From the NCBI GenBank assembly GCA_037043235.1, contig JAWRVZ010000078.1, positions 1,666,501 through 1,730,500 on the forward strand: DNA of 64,000 bases, written 5' to 3'. This DNA comes from Rhodeus uyekii (Eukaryota; Chordata; Actinopteri; Cypriniformes; Acheilognathidae). The position numbers and the translations under genes are program-made. Position 1 is the stretch's first letter, and every line of letters begins with the position of its first letter. Positions 1 to 12,625 of this stretch are shown here, piece by piece. The notes under the pieces are model-generated. The model was not told where the DNA came from. It did no database searches and saw only the letters and a list, made by a program, of their open reading frames with translations.

Positions 1-294
1 CTTTGACAAATGCACCATAAATTCAGTCATGCATCAATTTTCCTGGAAGTAAAAATCAATTAGGAACCATTATACATAAATATTTCAATTGTACAAATGT
101 AACAAGATTGAGTGCACTTATGTAAATTAATTGACTTTAAATATTATGTAAAATATTGATGGGGGAATACAAGGACTTAATTGTCTGTCATTATAGTCAT
201 ATCTACCCATTTCTTGAACAGCAACATTACGTAAAAATATTTGCAGAGTCTAGTGTAGTTTTGTATTTGTATGATGCAATTACAAATTACAAAT

Positions 295-323
295 CCCCCC
301 CCCCCCCCCCACACACACACACA
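295..323. repeat. C16 homopolymer followed by (AC)n
   Basis: Sixteen consecutive C (295-310) run directly into an AC dinucleotide array. Simple sequence only. Confidence 0.95.
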
Positions 324-2502
324 TTATTTATCTGTATTGTCCCTGATTAAATGAATCAATGAAAAAGTTAATCCTTTCAAGAATGTTAATAGGATAATGT
401 TCAATAATTATAAATATTATTAATCTTAAGTGTCCCACGTTTTATTATGAAAGTCAGAAAAATAGTTTTATTATAAATTAATAATTTAATATTAATTTAT
501 GGCTTCAAACCTATTTTGATAACCAATTAATCTCTCGGTTTGAGAGATACAGTTATTTTAATAATAATAAAAAATTAGTTGATTATTTAAAAAATGGCAT
601 TCCGCATCCTGCCAAATGTTTTTTTCCAAACAATGTGGAATTTGATAGCCATATTGAATTAACAATGAATCCATGGACTATAGGCTATGCTAAACAGTGC
701 TCATAAAACTAAATTAAAATTATAATGAGCAAAAACAAAAGCACAGACGAAATTTTAACTGGAATGAGGAGCAGACACATTCATTCATCTAAACTTAATT
801 ATATGACATTTTTACTGCATTACAATAATCCCTTTAAAATGACTGATCTCATAAAATGCAATTACTTGTGTTACATATAGAATTTCAAATCTATATTTAG
901 TTAAGGAAACATTTTTAGAAAAATATTTTAGTCTGAATTATTGTGACTAATTGTGTGACTTTCTAACAGGAAATATATTTATGCTAAATGTAAATAATCA
1001 TGTGATTTTTCTAACATTTACAGATAAGGATATAACTGTATGCACGTACTTCTGATGCATTAAAGAGCACACAAATGTCAAAGCATATGACATGACAAGC
1101 CACGTTACACCGCAGTCTATGCTTTTGTTTAAAGCACTTGATATAAAACATTTTCAGGTTTAGGACAGCTTGAGTCGTGCACTTTTCATGAAGCAGCTGT
1201 TTTCCAGATGCGAGTGGCAATGTGTTCTGTGCATATAGTGCACAGATGTGTTAATCGACAATCAAATTTGTTATCACTTATTTACATCATCAATTCTATC
1301 GAACAGTTTCTATCGGTGCTGTTTTATGAGAATAATTTTTTGATAGTCAGAAAACACTTAGAATAATCATTAAGCAAATCTTTTCATTTGATCTTTTAAA
1401 TACAGATTTCTTAATATAAAGCAATGAGATGAATATGTATAATGTAAGGTATAAGAATTTTTATTTTTATTTTAGTCTCTGTAGGATTCTTTTGGCTTAC
1501 AGAAAGAGGTGATATGTTTCAAGCCCTATGGGGGAGACAGACCTTTAACACAAAAGCAAAAGCTGGTTCTAAAGAAAACTGAGTTTAAACAGAGCTTAAA
1601 GGATTTGCAGCTACTTAAACTCCCCCTAAACAAAAATCACTTAATTTCACTAGTTAGGCATTATTATATTTTGGTGGTCATTGCTTACTTATATCTTTGC
1701 ATTAGTGTCTAATATACTGTGTATATTTATGAGAATCAGCACAATTGCCTTTTGAGTATCATTCTGCAATTCTGAATATCGTTCTGATGTCACATTTAAA
1801 TATTGTTATTAATGCTTTTTCCATTAATATTTAAAATATATATTTTTTAATATTATATATTGTATTTTATGCAATGAAACAACCACATTTTTCTATTATT
1901 GGTGATTGACAATTATGTGAATGAGAAAATATAGAACAAAGATATAGGGAAAACATTGCTCAGCAAATGTTATGTGTTATCAGAAGACTATTCAGGGTTT
2001 TTTGGACCATTCTAAGCCCCTTTTTGTGGTCCCGGGGGGACGGCAGAGACCCTTGCAGCTAAGGCCATTAGCAATTAGCATAGATATCTTATGAGGAAAA
2101 GGGTCAGAAATGACCCTCAGAGTAGGCAAAAGGAGAAAGAGAGGGAGAGGAGCTCGAGTGCTTTTTCTTGTTTCTCCTCCTGTGTGGCCAAGAGGGAGTA
2201 AGACGATCCCAAACACACACGCATGGAGTACACACACATTGACACGTGCACACACTCCCTAGGTCCCTTCACATATGCTCTTTGGCACAAAGAACTGCCC
2301 TGGGAGCCCCTGTTTCATTAGTGTAATTAACTGTGAGAGAGAGAGCAAGGAAAAAAAGGAGAGAGAGCGAGAGAAGGTGGGACTATGGGTGGATGCTATA
2401 CTAACTTCATTTGGATTAAAACAAAACTACCAAAGCAGTATATTTAATTTAACTTATCCTGGTACCAGCAAATAATGGACAAAATCAATAATAAAAACAA
2501 TA

Positions 2503-2524
2503 GGTGCCTCCGCACCTTCGGTGC
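2503..2524. repeat. compact GC hairpin with two alternative pairings
   Basis: GCACC at 2512-2516 can pair either with GGTGC at 2503-2507 or with GGTGC at 2520-2524 (three-base loop TTC). It is an isolated GC-rich spot in AT-rich DNA followed by GGCCCCT. I suspect it is a fragment of a dispersed repeat, but cannot name the family. Confidence 0.5.
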
Positions 2525-2580
2525 TTGGCCCCTAAATATTAAGGTAAAAGTTTAAAATACTAAATGTAAAATTAAACTAC

Positions 2581-3060
2581 CAATCAAAAGTTTGGTAAGA
2601 ATTAAATCTCTTATGCTCACCAAGGCGTTTGATCAAATAAAAATAAAAACAGCAAATACAGAAGTTTTAAGAAATATTATTACAAATCAACAAAGCAGTT
2701 AAAATATTTTAAAATGTGTATATTCCTGTGATCGTGATGGTGAAGCTGAACTTTTCTCCAGTCTTTAGTGTTAGATGATCCTTCATAAATAATTCTAATA
2801 TGTTGATTTGGTGCTCAGGAAAATGTTCTTATTATTATCAATGTTAGAAACATTAATATTTATTAATTATTAATATTTATTAATATTATAACACTAATAT
2901 TTTGTTAATATTTTTGTGGAAACTAAGCATTCTTTTATTCTGTATTCTTTGATGAATAGAAAGTTCAAAAGATTAATTTGTCCGTCCTTACTAAATAAAA
3001 ATAATTATTTCTTTTAAATAAATCAGACTTTTGAAAAGTATTGTACATTAAATTATAATA
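2581..3060 (+). repeat. dispersed teleost repeat, copy A
   Basis: Contains the signature segments AAAGTTTGG, CTTATGCTCACCAAGG, CAGTCTTTAGTGTTAGATG and TGATTTGGTGCTCAGGAAA in the same order as copies at 12366, 14111 and elsewhere. This is a very common fish interspersed repeat, probably a nonautonomous DNA element. The copy is diverged and has no coding capacity. Confidence 0.7.
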
Positions 3061-3315
3061 AAATGAGCAACTAGTAATGACCAAGAACAACCTATCTAGA
3101 TCGTACACACCTCAGCAACTGCATAGAAGCACTCGTGGTAAAAACGTGGTGACAAATGTCAAAACTTATAACCTGAGGTTATAACTTGTGAAGAAATTCC
3201 CATTCTTTCTTCCCACCTTCTTTGTCTTGTAATTTTTCCTTCTGTTTTATTGTGCCCTCTCTTCTCCAGCAGCCCGTGGTGAAAATTACATTGTATTGCA
3301 TCCTCTCAGGCCTGT

Positions 3316-3351
3316 CCCCCCCCCCCCCCCCCTCTCTTTCTCTCTCTCTCT
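3316..3351. repeat. C17 run plus (CT)n
   Basis: Seventeen C followed by a CT-rich array. Homopyrimidine simple sequence. Confidence 0.95.
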
Positions 3352-4939
3352 GCCTCTCACAGCTCTCGTTCAGTCAACAGACTGTAAAGAATAAATAATA
3401 AAAAAGTATTGATTATTTTGATGACTTCACAATTCAATTAGGTATTAATTTTGCCCTCCACTGGACCTATCTGGCAGCTCAAAGGGGAGAGAAGGGAAGG
3501 GAGGAGGGAGGGATGGATGGATGTTGTGTCTTAAATGGATGCAGCATTAGAGGCTCCCTCGTTCAGCGGCGTTCCAAAAGAGAGGGGCACATCGATGCGT
3601 TGGTGAGTCACTTGTGCATAAGTGCACTGAGTAAAACTCCAGTGAAGCGATGACAAGAGACATTGTTGCAAAGCATACGAGTATTGACCAAGCAGGCCGC
3701 AGCGCGAATGACAGCTTAAACTATTCCTATTGATTAACATTTTCATAGATTATCATGTGTCATATCAAACTCTCATGCACTCCATCTGATAAGCACATTA
3801 ACAGAGGCCCCACGGGCTACCATTCATCGACCCTCCCGAGGACGAGGAGAAGAGGTTGAGCAGAATTAAGGGATGGTACTTGATTTGCTGCTTTCCCTGC
3901 GATACTCGATCCAAACGGGTCATCTGGCCCCCATCTTAGACTCATTTAGGCAGAAACGACTCTGTAAATAAGGGAGCGTCAAAAGAGAAAAGCAGCTTTT
4001 TTGCCTTCCCCATGTCTACACATTTGTTTGTGCGTCTCACCATCAGAAGGTGTGGGGGGAGGTACTTCTGAAGCGCACAAGAGAGAGAGAGGGAGAGAGA
4101 GAGAGTGGAGGTGACATCTCGAGCAAGTCTCCAGAGGCAATCCCAGGCTTGCACCAGCAGTGCTCACTTGATGTATCTGCATTATCCTCACTGGTTTTTG
4201 AGCTTTGTGACAAGCATGCACTGATCTCGCATCACACTCTGGCATGCTCTAACTGCTCTTGGATTTTAGCAAAGTAAGATTTTTGGAGCGTAAAAGTTCA
4301 AATATTTTTCTCTTTAATCTGGAAGCACCTTTCTGGTAAGTTTCATGTTGTTATAGAACTTTTCCCAGCTTCTTTGCATTGATTTAAACTTAATTTATTC
4401 AATGTATTTATTGTACTCTTTACTTAAATCGTCTTTAATTTTTTATTTAGATATCTTTATTGGATTTAAATCATTGTATTAACTGTGTGTATTTAAGGAA
4501 TAGTTTTTCTGAAAAAACAACAACTACAGTTAATGCTTCAAATAAAACATCATAAACTGCTCTTCTAGTCAACAAATCTGATTAAGTGAGAACAATTTGT
4601 GAATATTAACAGAATATGTAAATCAAAGTTGACTGAAAGTGGGCCATTATGTTCTCACTGAAGTGATTCTGATTCTTTCTCAAATGTATATTTTCCTACT
4701 GACAACCAAAAAGACGTATAAAACAGAAGCAACATTTTCATTTTCATTTGCATTCTTACTGTCTAATGCAAAAAACTTTTTAATTAAAACAAAACACTTT
4801 TTTTGCTTAACAAATGTGGCACATTTATATGTAACTTAAGTGTTCTATTTAAATGCTGATGGCTCTTAGGTGATACTCATGAAAATGAGTCATTTGTCAA
4901 GTGGAGCATTTTTAACCAAAATCTTTTTAAATTTCTGCC

Positions 4940-5060
4940 ATCCACAAGAGCTCTTCAGCACTACAACCAGCAGCAACAACCGTCAGAAACGAGAGAGAGA
5001 GTGAGAGAAAGAGAGAGAGAGAGAGAGCAAGCGCTACCATTGAGAGTGTTAGAAGAGGTG
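4940..5060 (+). other. pou6f2: possible pou6f2 5' noncoding exon
   Basis: About 120 bp of purine-rich sequence with a (GA)n array and no ATG ends at a consensus donor GTGAGT (5061). The next 174 bp look like a short intron: a candidate branch point CTAAC near 5160, a long T/C tract and the CAG acceptor at 5232-5234 used by coding exon 1. This would make it a 5' untranslated exon joined to the ATG at 5241. The left boundary is arbitrary because I see no TATA box or clear initiator. The alternative is that all of this is intron behind a first exon lying left of the window. Confidence 0.3.
4990..5027. repeat. (GA)n microsatellite
   Basis: Imperfect GA array lying inside the putative 5' noncoding exon of pou6f2, about 210 bp before the first coding exon. 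Confidence 0.9.
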
Positions 5061-5234
5061 GTGAGTTTCAGAAAGCAAAGAGAGAGAGATAGAAAGCGAG
5101 GAAATGAACGGACATGTGTGTGCGTGAGACCCACAGTGAGTGAACCAGTGCACACCAAAGCTAACATCACTTCTTTTGCCTTTTTTCCCCCCTCATTGTC
5201 CTACCGACCTGCTCCTTCCTCCACTCGCCTCCAG

Positions 5235-5400
5235 GATCCGATGATCACAGGGCAGCTGAGCAAACCGCTGCTCCCCCTGCGTGCCGATATGGACGCCTGT
5301 GAGCTGCGGGATGACGACAAAGCGGCCAGCCCGGACAGCGAGCTCAACGAAGAGCCCTTGCTGCTGTCAGCTGACACAGACTCGGAAGAGAAGATGTATG
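5235..5400 (+). CDS. pou6f2: pou6f2 coding exon 1 (N-terminal segment)
   Basis: First recognisable coding exon of the POU class 6 homeobox transcription factor POU6F2, a nuclear DNA-binding regulator known from retina and brain. The frame reads D-P then Met (5241) and continues MITGQLSKPLLPLR, an acidic DDDK stretch and DSELNEEPLL, closely matching the N-terminus I remember for vertebrate POU6F2. The exon follows a pyrimidine-rich tract ending CCTCCAG and is closed by a consensus donor, GTGAGT at 5401. At 166 nt it ends in phase 1, leaving one G that completes a Gly codon (residue 54) with exon 2. The start is uncertain. Mammalian protein has a few residues (ending LLQ) before DPM, probably from an upstream exon. 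If no such exon exists here, Met at 5241 is the start, in a weak context (C at -3). Exon identity is strongly supported; the start is moderate. Confidence 0.9.
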
Positions 5401-5888
5401 GTGAGTCCAACCTTCATCGTCCTTGTTATGGTGACTGACACCCGGGGTCATGTGCGGGGGAACTTAACACCAACGAGCGTGTTTGTTTGTTTGTGCTTGC
5501 AAGGTGTTGCGGTAGAAAGTGCTGGAACAGAGCAGGTGAAAGTTGTGGTTCAAGTGTATTGATTTTTGTGCCTCTAAATGCTGAGTGACCTCGAATTATG
5601 TCTCATAACTCATTCAAACAGGGTGTTTCTGATGAGGGTAAATGTTTAGAAAGTCCAGATTAAGTTGTTCTTCAAGTTTACTCTGTGCATTTGAATAGTT
5701 TTTTTTTGTTTTTACTGCCATTCAGTCAAATTTCACTGTGGAAAGCTGTGGAGAAAGTGTCCTTTTCCCTGTGATACTGGTGGGGTGCAGCCATGCGGTA
5801 TGTGGGGACCAGTTTTTTTTTGTGGTGTTCATAAAGCAGAAAAATGTGACAGAATCTGGGGCAAATAGGCAACAAGAGACATATAATG

Positions 5889-5935
5889 TACACACACACA
5901 CACACAAACGCACACACACACACATACTCATCTGT
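5889..5935. repeat. (CA)n microsatellite
   Basis: Interrupted CA array in intron 1. Confidence 0.9.
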
Positions 5936-8900
5936 CATACAGGGTGACATTTCTTCACATTTGAGATCTCCTCGGCTTAGGCTGAAGATAAAATGAGAGA
6001 AAGTGAAGAGGCCTGAGGGAGAGAAATGTGATTGTTGTGGCCTCATGAGGAGTTCAGATCTAAGCAGACTGAATTGTATATTTTTGATGAGGAGCAACTT
6101 ATACCCTGAATCTCTTTAAACATTCTAAAGAGTCATGTTGTTGTCATGTAACAACAACAACAACAATAATAATAATGTATTATTATAAATTGATACAACA
6201 AATATTACTGTTTTTATTTCTGATATTTTATTACTTACAAATATTACTAATCATACTTGTATTGAATATGAAAAGTAATTCAGCGTAATACTATTTCAGA
6301 AGTTAAAAATGGTTAATATGCTAGATTAAAGTAAATGAAAAATGATTTTGATCATTAAACAGGCTCTTTAATTATGCTTTATCTTTTCTGAGTACTGAGT
6401 ATGCTTTATCGAATTTTGGCATATTTGATGATAACTGACACAAAATATATTTAAAACTCTTTACATGTTGGATTTAATTAACATCCTAAAATAGTGTGGT
6501 ATTCTTTATTATGTTCAAATTTGATGTTCCTTGCAGTCAGAATGATTGCTAAGACCTTGTTTTACAGAAAAAAGCCTTCATAATCCTTCAACTGCTCAGT
6601 AGTGATGTAGCGTGTGAAAAGACAAGTTTCCAGCCCTCTGGATTCCGCGTGCATTTATGGACCGATTGCTGTAATTGTCAAACTTACAACATTAATGATG
6701 CACTTTAAAACTTGTGTAACCTTGCTGCTGGCTTCTTTCAGACAGAATTTCATTTTTCAATTTTAATAGAAGTCAGAAACGCATAAACCATGTTTCAGCA
6801 TCAACCAACAATTTTCTCAGTTCATATTTCTGCTGTGAAGCTCATAGACTCCAAATATCACCTTTACATTTTTCTCCCTTAAGAAATTATCTTTATTTTC
6901 CTAGATTAACATGCACCACACAGGAATTTCATAACTTTTTGTTTTTCTTGCAAGTATGTCCTTTTCTCCTCTACAATCTTCTACATTATAAAGAAAATAT
7001 TTTCTTCTGTTGTGCTTGTATATTTCATTTATGCGCATAAATCCTTGAGTACATTTGAGAACAAACTATTTATTCTTACTGAAGAATGCACTTTTAATGA
7101 CAGAACAAAGAAGCAAAAGTGTGTTCATGTACACACCACCACTAGCTCATTTATAATATGCTTTTAATGAAAAAATTACATCAATGACAGTGAATCAACC
7201 TGTTCTCAGAGATGCATTAATAGTTCATATAAATGTAAACGAGCAGATGCATAAAAGGAGCAAAAAATAACTTCTTTATGCCAGTAAAGTGACTTCTTTA
7301 GCGCACTTACAGGCTTTAGAAGTGTTTTGCTCTCAGCCTTGAATGTGTTCTGCTGTTATTTGCATTCATCCCTGTAATTCCTGGCAAATTGTTACAATAA
7401 TATTATTAAAGACGTTTATTTCAGTTTATACAATGTAAATCAGATTGAATTTTGTGCTTCAGGTTTGATATTCAGTAGCTGTGACTGCATCTTCCTCTTG
7501 TCTGTGTTCATAGTTAGACTGACTGATGCCCGTAGGGAGCTTTTCTATTGCTTGCTATGTTAGAACTAACAATATTATATTAATAATAAAAGATTTTGAC
7601 CCCCTGCCACTTACCTGAATCAGAACTTTTGATGTCTACATTTAAAATACAAAGTATTACTTTTTGTAAATGTGTTAAATATATGCTTTTATTTACAGTA
7701 TCATCATGTTGTTACAGAAGTATAAAATTCTTCATTTTATTAAGTAAAAAAAAATGATAATAATTATAATATTGCATTTGTTGATTATTGCAATTAATCT
7801 ATTTAGTGTAGAAAAATGATGTCAGGCTTAAATAAGTATTATATTTTTTGTGAGGTCATAATGTTGAATTATGAAGTGTTGTTGCTGAATTCACACTGAT
7901 TTTTATTCTATGATAACCTTGCTTTTGATGAACTGGCTCAGGTACTCGGTCCTCATTACAGTCCGGTTTGAGCTATCACTGAAGCTGTGTTACATTAGAC
8001 ATTAAAAGAACAGAATAAAGAGTATTGCTTGGTGTTTTGAGATGAATTATACATCAAACATCAGCTACCCCCTTATGTGCACCAAACGCACATAACAAGA
8101 GTGTATGCGTGTGTTTGTGTGGGGCGCATAGTTTAGAACGCGGTAGACAGAATTTTTGGAGAGAATGGATTTGGGAGCGGGCGAAGTGTAGGCTGTCACC
8201 ACGGTGATGGTGTGTCACCACGGCGGGTCTTTTTGCTGATTTGATTTTGGGAGTTGGGGTGGGTAGGGTGTTGGCAAAGGGATGGGGAGGGGGGGAGGGC
8301 ATTTTTTGTCTGATCCCCGTCCGAACCTCTCTGTCAGGCCCTGATCAGTCTTGTGGTTCCCGCTGTCAGTCTGATGAATTTTTTAGAATATCCCAAGGCA
8401 AAAAAAGCCCAGTTACTGTTTCATAATGCCAGTGTTACAATTTTCTTTAATAAGCATCAAACCTGCTTTTGTTTGCTTGTTGCTTTTTCTCTTTACGCTC
8501 AGCTTTACAGCTCATTGTCTATCTGTCAATTTATTCTGTTTTTGTAAAATCTCACTTTTTTAGCACGCTTACACAAACATGCGTACACACACATTCTGAT
8601 GTAGGCGCACTCTTTTTCAGACCTTTTTTACTGAATCGATACATTTCTTATTTTTTAGCATGTGGTCAGCCTAGGATTAACATTATTTAAAAAATATTGC
8701 CCTTTCTTTTTAAGGCCACTAAATGGAGCGTCCCTTGCTCTTTTCTTGTCCCGTAAGAGGTACACCAGGCAGGGGCCGTGGGCAGTGCCAGGGGGCTGCT
8801 CGGGGCAAACGGGCATGGCTGAATCTGTCCTTGAGCACAGTTGCCCATCAGTGAAATGTCTGAAAGGTCATTGTACTTTTTTTTTTACAGAAAGAATATT

Positions 8901-9284
8901 AAGGAAATATAGCAAATAACAGGAAAATAAGTGCAGTATATGATATTTCGTGATATTTCAGTATATGATATAACTGTGTGTTTGTTTGGTACTTTTTTGT
9001 TTCATTAATTGTAATGAAAATATGCAAAGTAAGCATATAATATTATAGCATTATAGAGCATTCTAAAAATATTTATAAGGTAAATATGCAACATGAATTT
9101 TTGCCATCAAGTTGAATTAAAATATAAATTGGCTTTTTATTAGTTCTTATAAAGCACATATGCACATAATGCATTATTTTGTACCGACATATTTTACATC
9201 CCTATATCTAAACTTACAATAATAAGTAATTAGGAGTTTATTGAGGAGTTTATATGATTAGAAAAATTATATATATCCGTCTAT

Positions 9285-9286
<2 letters not shown>

Positions 9287-9362
<76 letters not shown>
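9287..9362. repeat. perfect (CA)38 microsatellite
   Basis: About 76 bp of uninterrupted CA repeat, likely highly polymorphic. On this or the opposite strand it is a Z-DNA-prone alternating purine/pyrimidine tract. Confidence 0.97.
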
Positions 9363-9365
<3 letters not shown>

Positions 9366-9895
9366 TTCTATTATATTAGTCTTTATAAAGTTTTCAGAGA
9401 TTCAAATGGAACTTTCAAAAGGCTGTATGTTTCTCATCAGCTCCATACGACAATTTGCGCTGAAGTAATTTCTTTTCTTTTGCTAGACATTGTTTGATTT
9501 AATCATCTTTATCTGCCCTCTGTGGAGGTTCTGTATGTTTAAAGGTCATAGAAGTGTATTACATATGTCTAGCAATTCAATTGATGCTCAATAAATTGAT
9601 ACGTGCGAGAACAGCGGCATTGAATGAGCTTTTGCATCGCCTGTTTGAGAATGAGAAAATTAAAATGTTTCTTTTCATACCTTTCCATGGATGATTTTAA
9701 ACACCGATTGAGTGTTGGTGATGATAACAAGAATGTCGCCTAGGTGTTTTTCAATGAAACATTCTGCATAAAAGGTCACATCAAAGGATCACTTGTGCAT
9801 GTATGGACAAATGTGCAGTCTAATTTCCACACATACACATACGTGTGACGGCCGACAAAAGACTGGCCTTGACATTTGCTTTAAAATGTTGAAAA

Positions 9896-9912
9896 GGGGG
9901 GGGGGGGGGGGG
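9896..9912. repeat. G17 homopolymer
   Basis: Seventeen consecutive G followed by CGTGGGGG; a guanine-rich tract able to form G-quadruplexes in principle. Confidence 0.95.
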
Positions 9913-10192
9913 CGTGGGGGACATTCTACAGGAGTATGAAGGGCCGCTGAGAGAAAAGATGGAGAATATGATGGGAACATTCTGTGGGTTTTGTCAAGAT
10001 GTTTACTTCACTGAAGCTCCCAAAGAAAGCATGATTGGAGTTTTTCGCAAGGACAATAAAGAGTGTGAAATAGATGATTGAACAAACTTTTTTTTCTGTG
10101 GAGTGTATTTGAACTGAGAGTAACTGAATGGAATTTTGCTTTATTTTACTCTTTTAAGTGGTGTCGAAAAAAGTATTTTTGAAATCTCCTCT

Positions 10193-10197
<5 letters not shown>

Positions 10198-10223
<26 letters not shown>
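10198..10223. repeat. (TA)n microsatellite
   Basis: Short perfect TA array in intron 1. Confidence 0.9.
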
Positions 10224-10224
<1 letters not shown>

Positions 10225-10701
10225 CCTTTTTTCATTAAAACATTGTCTAATAAAAAAAGTGAAATATATTTATTAAATGTTTTTTTTGGTCCAGCTTTTT
10301 TTATTTAATTCAAAATTGCCTTGAATATCCTTGACTGATTCATCTGGTCTGCTCTTGTGGTGTTTATGATAAAAGAAGCAGATTAATTCTCAACCATGTG
10401 TTTATACAGTCTGCTTTAAACCCGTCTGCTTTTGTTTTGTTCGGAATGGGATTATGACTAAATTTAAGGCTGTGAAATAACATTTTTCTCCTTCATCTCT
10501 ACCTCACTTTCAACTCCCAATGTTTTTCGACCTCTCCCGCCTTTTAAAAAGCTAATATCTCCAGGTTTCACTCCAGCTATCACGCGCAAACATCCCCAAC
10601 AACCCCGTCCCTATTTATTGTCAGGTACATTAGCTGCAAAAGCAGTGGTTAGGAGGCCAAACTCCTGTTTTTTCGCTCTTATTCACAGAATAGAAGATGG
10701 G

Positions 10702-10728
10702 TTGTGTGTGTGTGTGTGTGTGTGTGTA
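10702..10728. repeat. (GT)n microsatellite
   Basis: Perfect GT array in intron 1. Confidence 0.9.
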
Positions 10729-11559
10729 CAGTGGCTGTCTAGTCTTTTCTAAGAGACCCGCCTCCTCTCCAGCATCCCAAGACAAGATAATAAGGCACTC
10801 GGAGGCACAATCCGGCATTATATTCAGCCACCAAAGCCTCGTCTCTTGTCAGTTTGCATTTTATTCGGGCCCAGGATGTGACGCTTCTATCATCAGCCTG
10901 TCAGGAGGAGAGGACCAGAGAGAGACAGGGCCACTCATTTCATACACTTAACGTCCACGCCAAATGGCCAGCACTTATACCGATTCCGCCGAAATGGAGG
11001 ACACGTTCCAGCCCAGGGGTCACCTTCAGCGGAGAGAATGGGAGGAAAAAATGGCACGAAAAGATAAAAGAAATGTGTATTGATTTGTGTAATTGAGGGG
11101 GAGTTTGAGAGGAAAATGTATCTGTTGTAGAAGGTTTATGACTCAATGTAGTGTTCTTGAAGAGAACGTACCATTTGACTGGAACGCGTAACATTTTGAG
11201 CTGGGAAATTGTATTTTAAGCTGAGGTGATGTTTTTTGACAACCAATCGTCATTTAAAAGCATCTAAAAGTCATCCTAGAGCCACAAATTAGAGTATTTT
11301 AATGGATAGCCACAAGAAAAATATTAGTAGGTTATCCTAGTCATTTTTTCGGCCTTGTTGGTGCATGTATATGTGCATGCACATACACATTAGTCTCTTA
11401 TACTCCCTCTAAGGCCTCCCAAATAAAGCACACACACACATTATGTTTGTGTAATCAGCTTAGCTGAAAATAGGGAGGAGGGGGTTTGGTGCTAATGCAA
11501 AAGGGCCTTGATGTTCCTCGCTCAGGTTAAGTAATAAAGTGACACAGACACAGTCTTTT

Positions 11560-11770
11560 AAATGAGGCTGGCCCTCTTTAAATAGAGCGCACTAGCCCCG
11601 AGTGCCTCTCCTCAGGAGTTAGATCTCATTATTGGGCAGGCTTGGGCCTTTAGTTGGCTGCTTTGAGCTGGGATCTGCCCCCATCTCCCTAATGCATGCC
11701 TACCAAGCATGTGTAATCCACTCGCTAATGCGTCTGTACCGCTAGCGGCTACAGATAAGATGCTATTCAA
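11560..11770. promoter_or_regulatory. candidate conserved noncoding element in intron 1
   Basis: High-complexity, repeat-free 200 bp of balanced composition, unlike the AT-rich DNA around it. It includes CTTTAAATAG, CTAATGCATGC and GCTAATGCG octamer/homeodomain-like sites and an AGATAAG GATA site. No homology evidence is available here; the call is only compositional. Confidence 0.25.
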
Positions 11771-12365
11771 GCAGGAGGGGGGTGGGGGTGCAGGGGTTGG
11801 GCAGGACTGGTCCTGGGTCCGCTTTTGTTTTAGAAACATTGCTGGTAGGGTCAGCGAGGACAAGAGGAATTAATTTCCACTTCCATCTTCCAAGTTTTTA
11901 ACGATTTGAGGAAGGTATTTTCTGCGCAATTGGACAGAGGGCTGTTATTGAAGATATTTTAGGTCGTTCCACAAGTATTTGCTGATTGAAGTGAATGTTT
12001 GTTGCGTCATTCTTGAAGTTAATCTCCAAACTACCTCTCAGCATCTAGTTGAGACAGTTTCTGAGCATAGTTGAATTTTTTTTGGTGTTCGTATTTCCCA
12101 ATCTTGTATCACACAAAACATGGTCACATAAAGTGACTACATCTTTCACATCAGAGATGTTTTTTGGATGCTGGCTCCCAGTGTGAGATGATGGGATGCA
12201 CTTTCAATGTCAGCTTTCCTGTAAACTCTTGCTCTGGACTAGTGGGCTATTCTTGTTATTGATCCTTGATCATAAAGACCATGAAAGACCATGTTGGTTG
12301 ACAAGGCTGATATTAGGTATGCTGTTTCAGTGGTACCAAACCGAACCTAGCTCAGACCAGCATGT

Positions 12366-12625
12366 TCAAAAGTTTGGGGTTGCTAAGATTGGGGTTGCTT
12401 TAATTTGTATTATATATTTTTTTTTTTGAAAGAATGCTTACCGATTTTAATACAGTAAACCAATTAAAATATGTTTTTTTTTTATATTACTAGATTTTAA
12501 AATGCAATTCTTATTATACCAACACTGAACGTTCAGCATCATTATTCCAGTCTTCAGTGTCACGTGATCAGTCAGAAATCATTCTACTATGCTGATTTGG
12601 TGCTCAAAAAATTTTTTTTTTCCTA
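12366..12625 (+). repeat. dispersed teleost repeat, copy B
   Basis: Starts with AAAAGTTTGGGG and contains CAGCATCATTATTCCAGTC, CAGTGTCACGTGATC and CTGATTTGGTGCTCAA, the same ordered signature as copy A, but extending further to the left end. Confidence 0.75.

Larger units (their letters stand above)
1..4939. other. upstream noncoding DNA
   Basis: AT-rich DNA left of the first coding exon, either intergenic or part of a larger first intron. It holds a C16 run with an adjoining (AC)n at 295-323, GA-rich stretches near 2335-2375 and 4080-4106, a C17/(CT)n tract at 3316-3351, a small GC hairpin at 2503-2524 and one dispersed repeat copy at about 2581-3060. No coding potential is visible; the ORFs here are 60-90 codons with no recognisable motif. 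Confidence 0.6.

Noticed and set aside
5001..5234. Upstream extension of the coding exon 1 reading frame (MREREREREQ...)
   Set aside because: The frame runs through a GA microsatellite and a good intron-like acceptor tract; the peptide is simple-sequence translation, not POU6F2.
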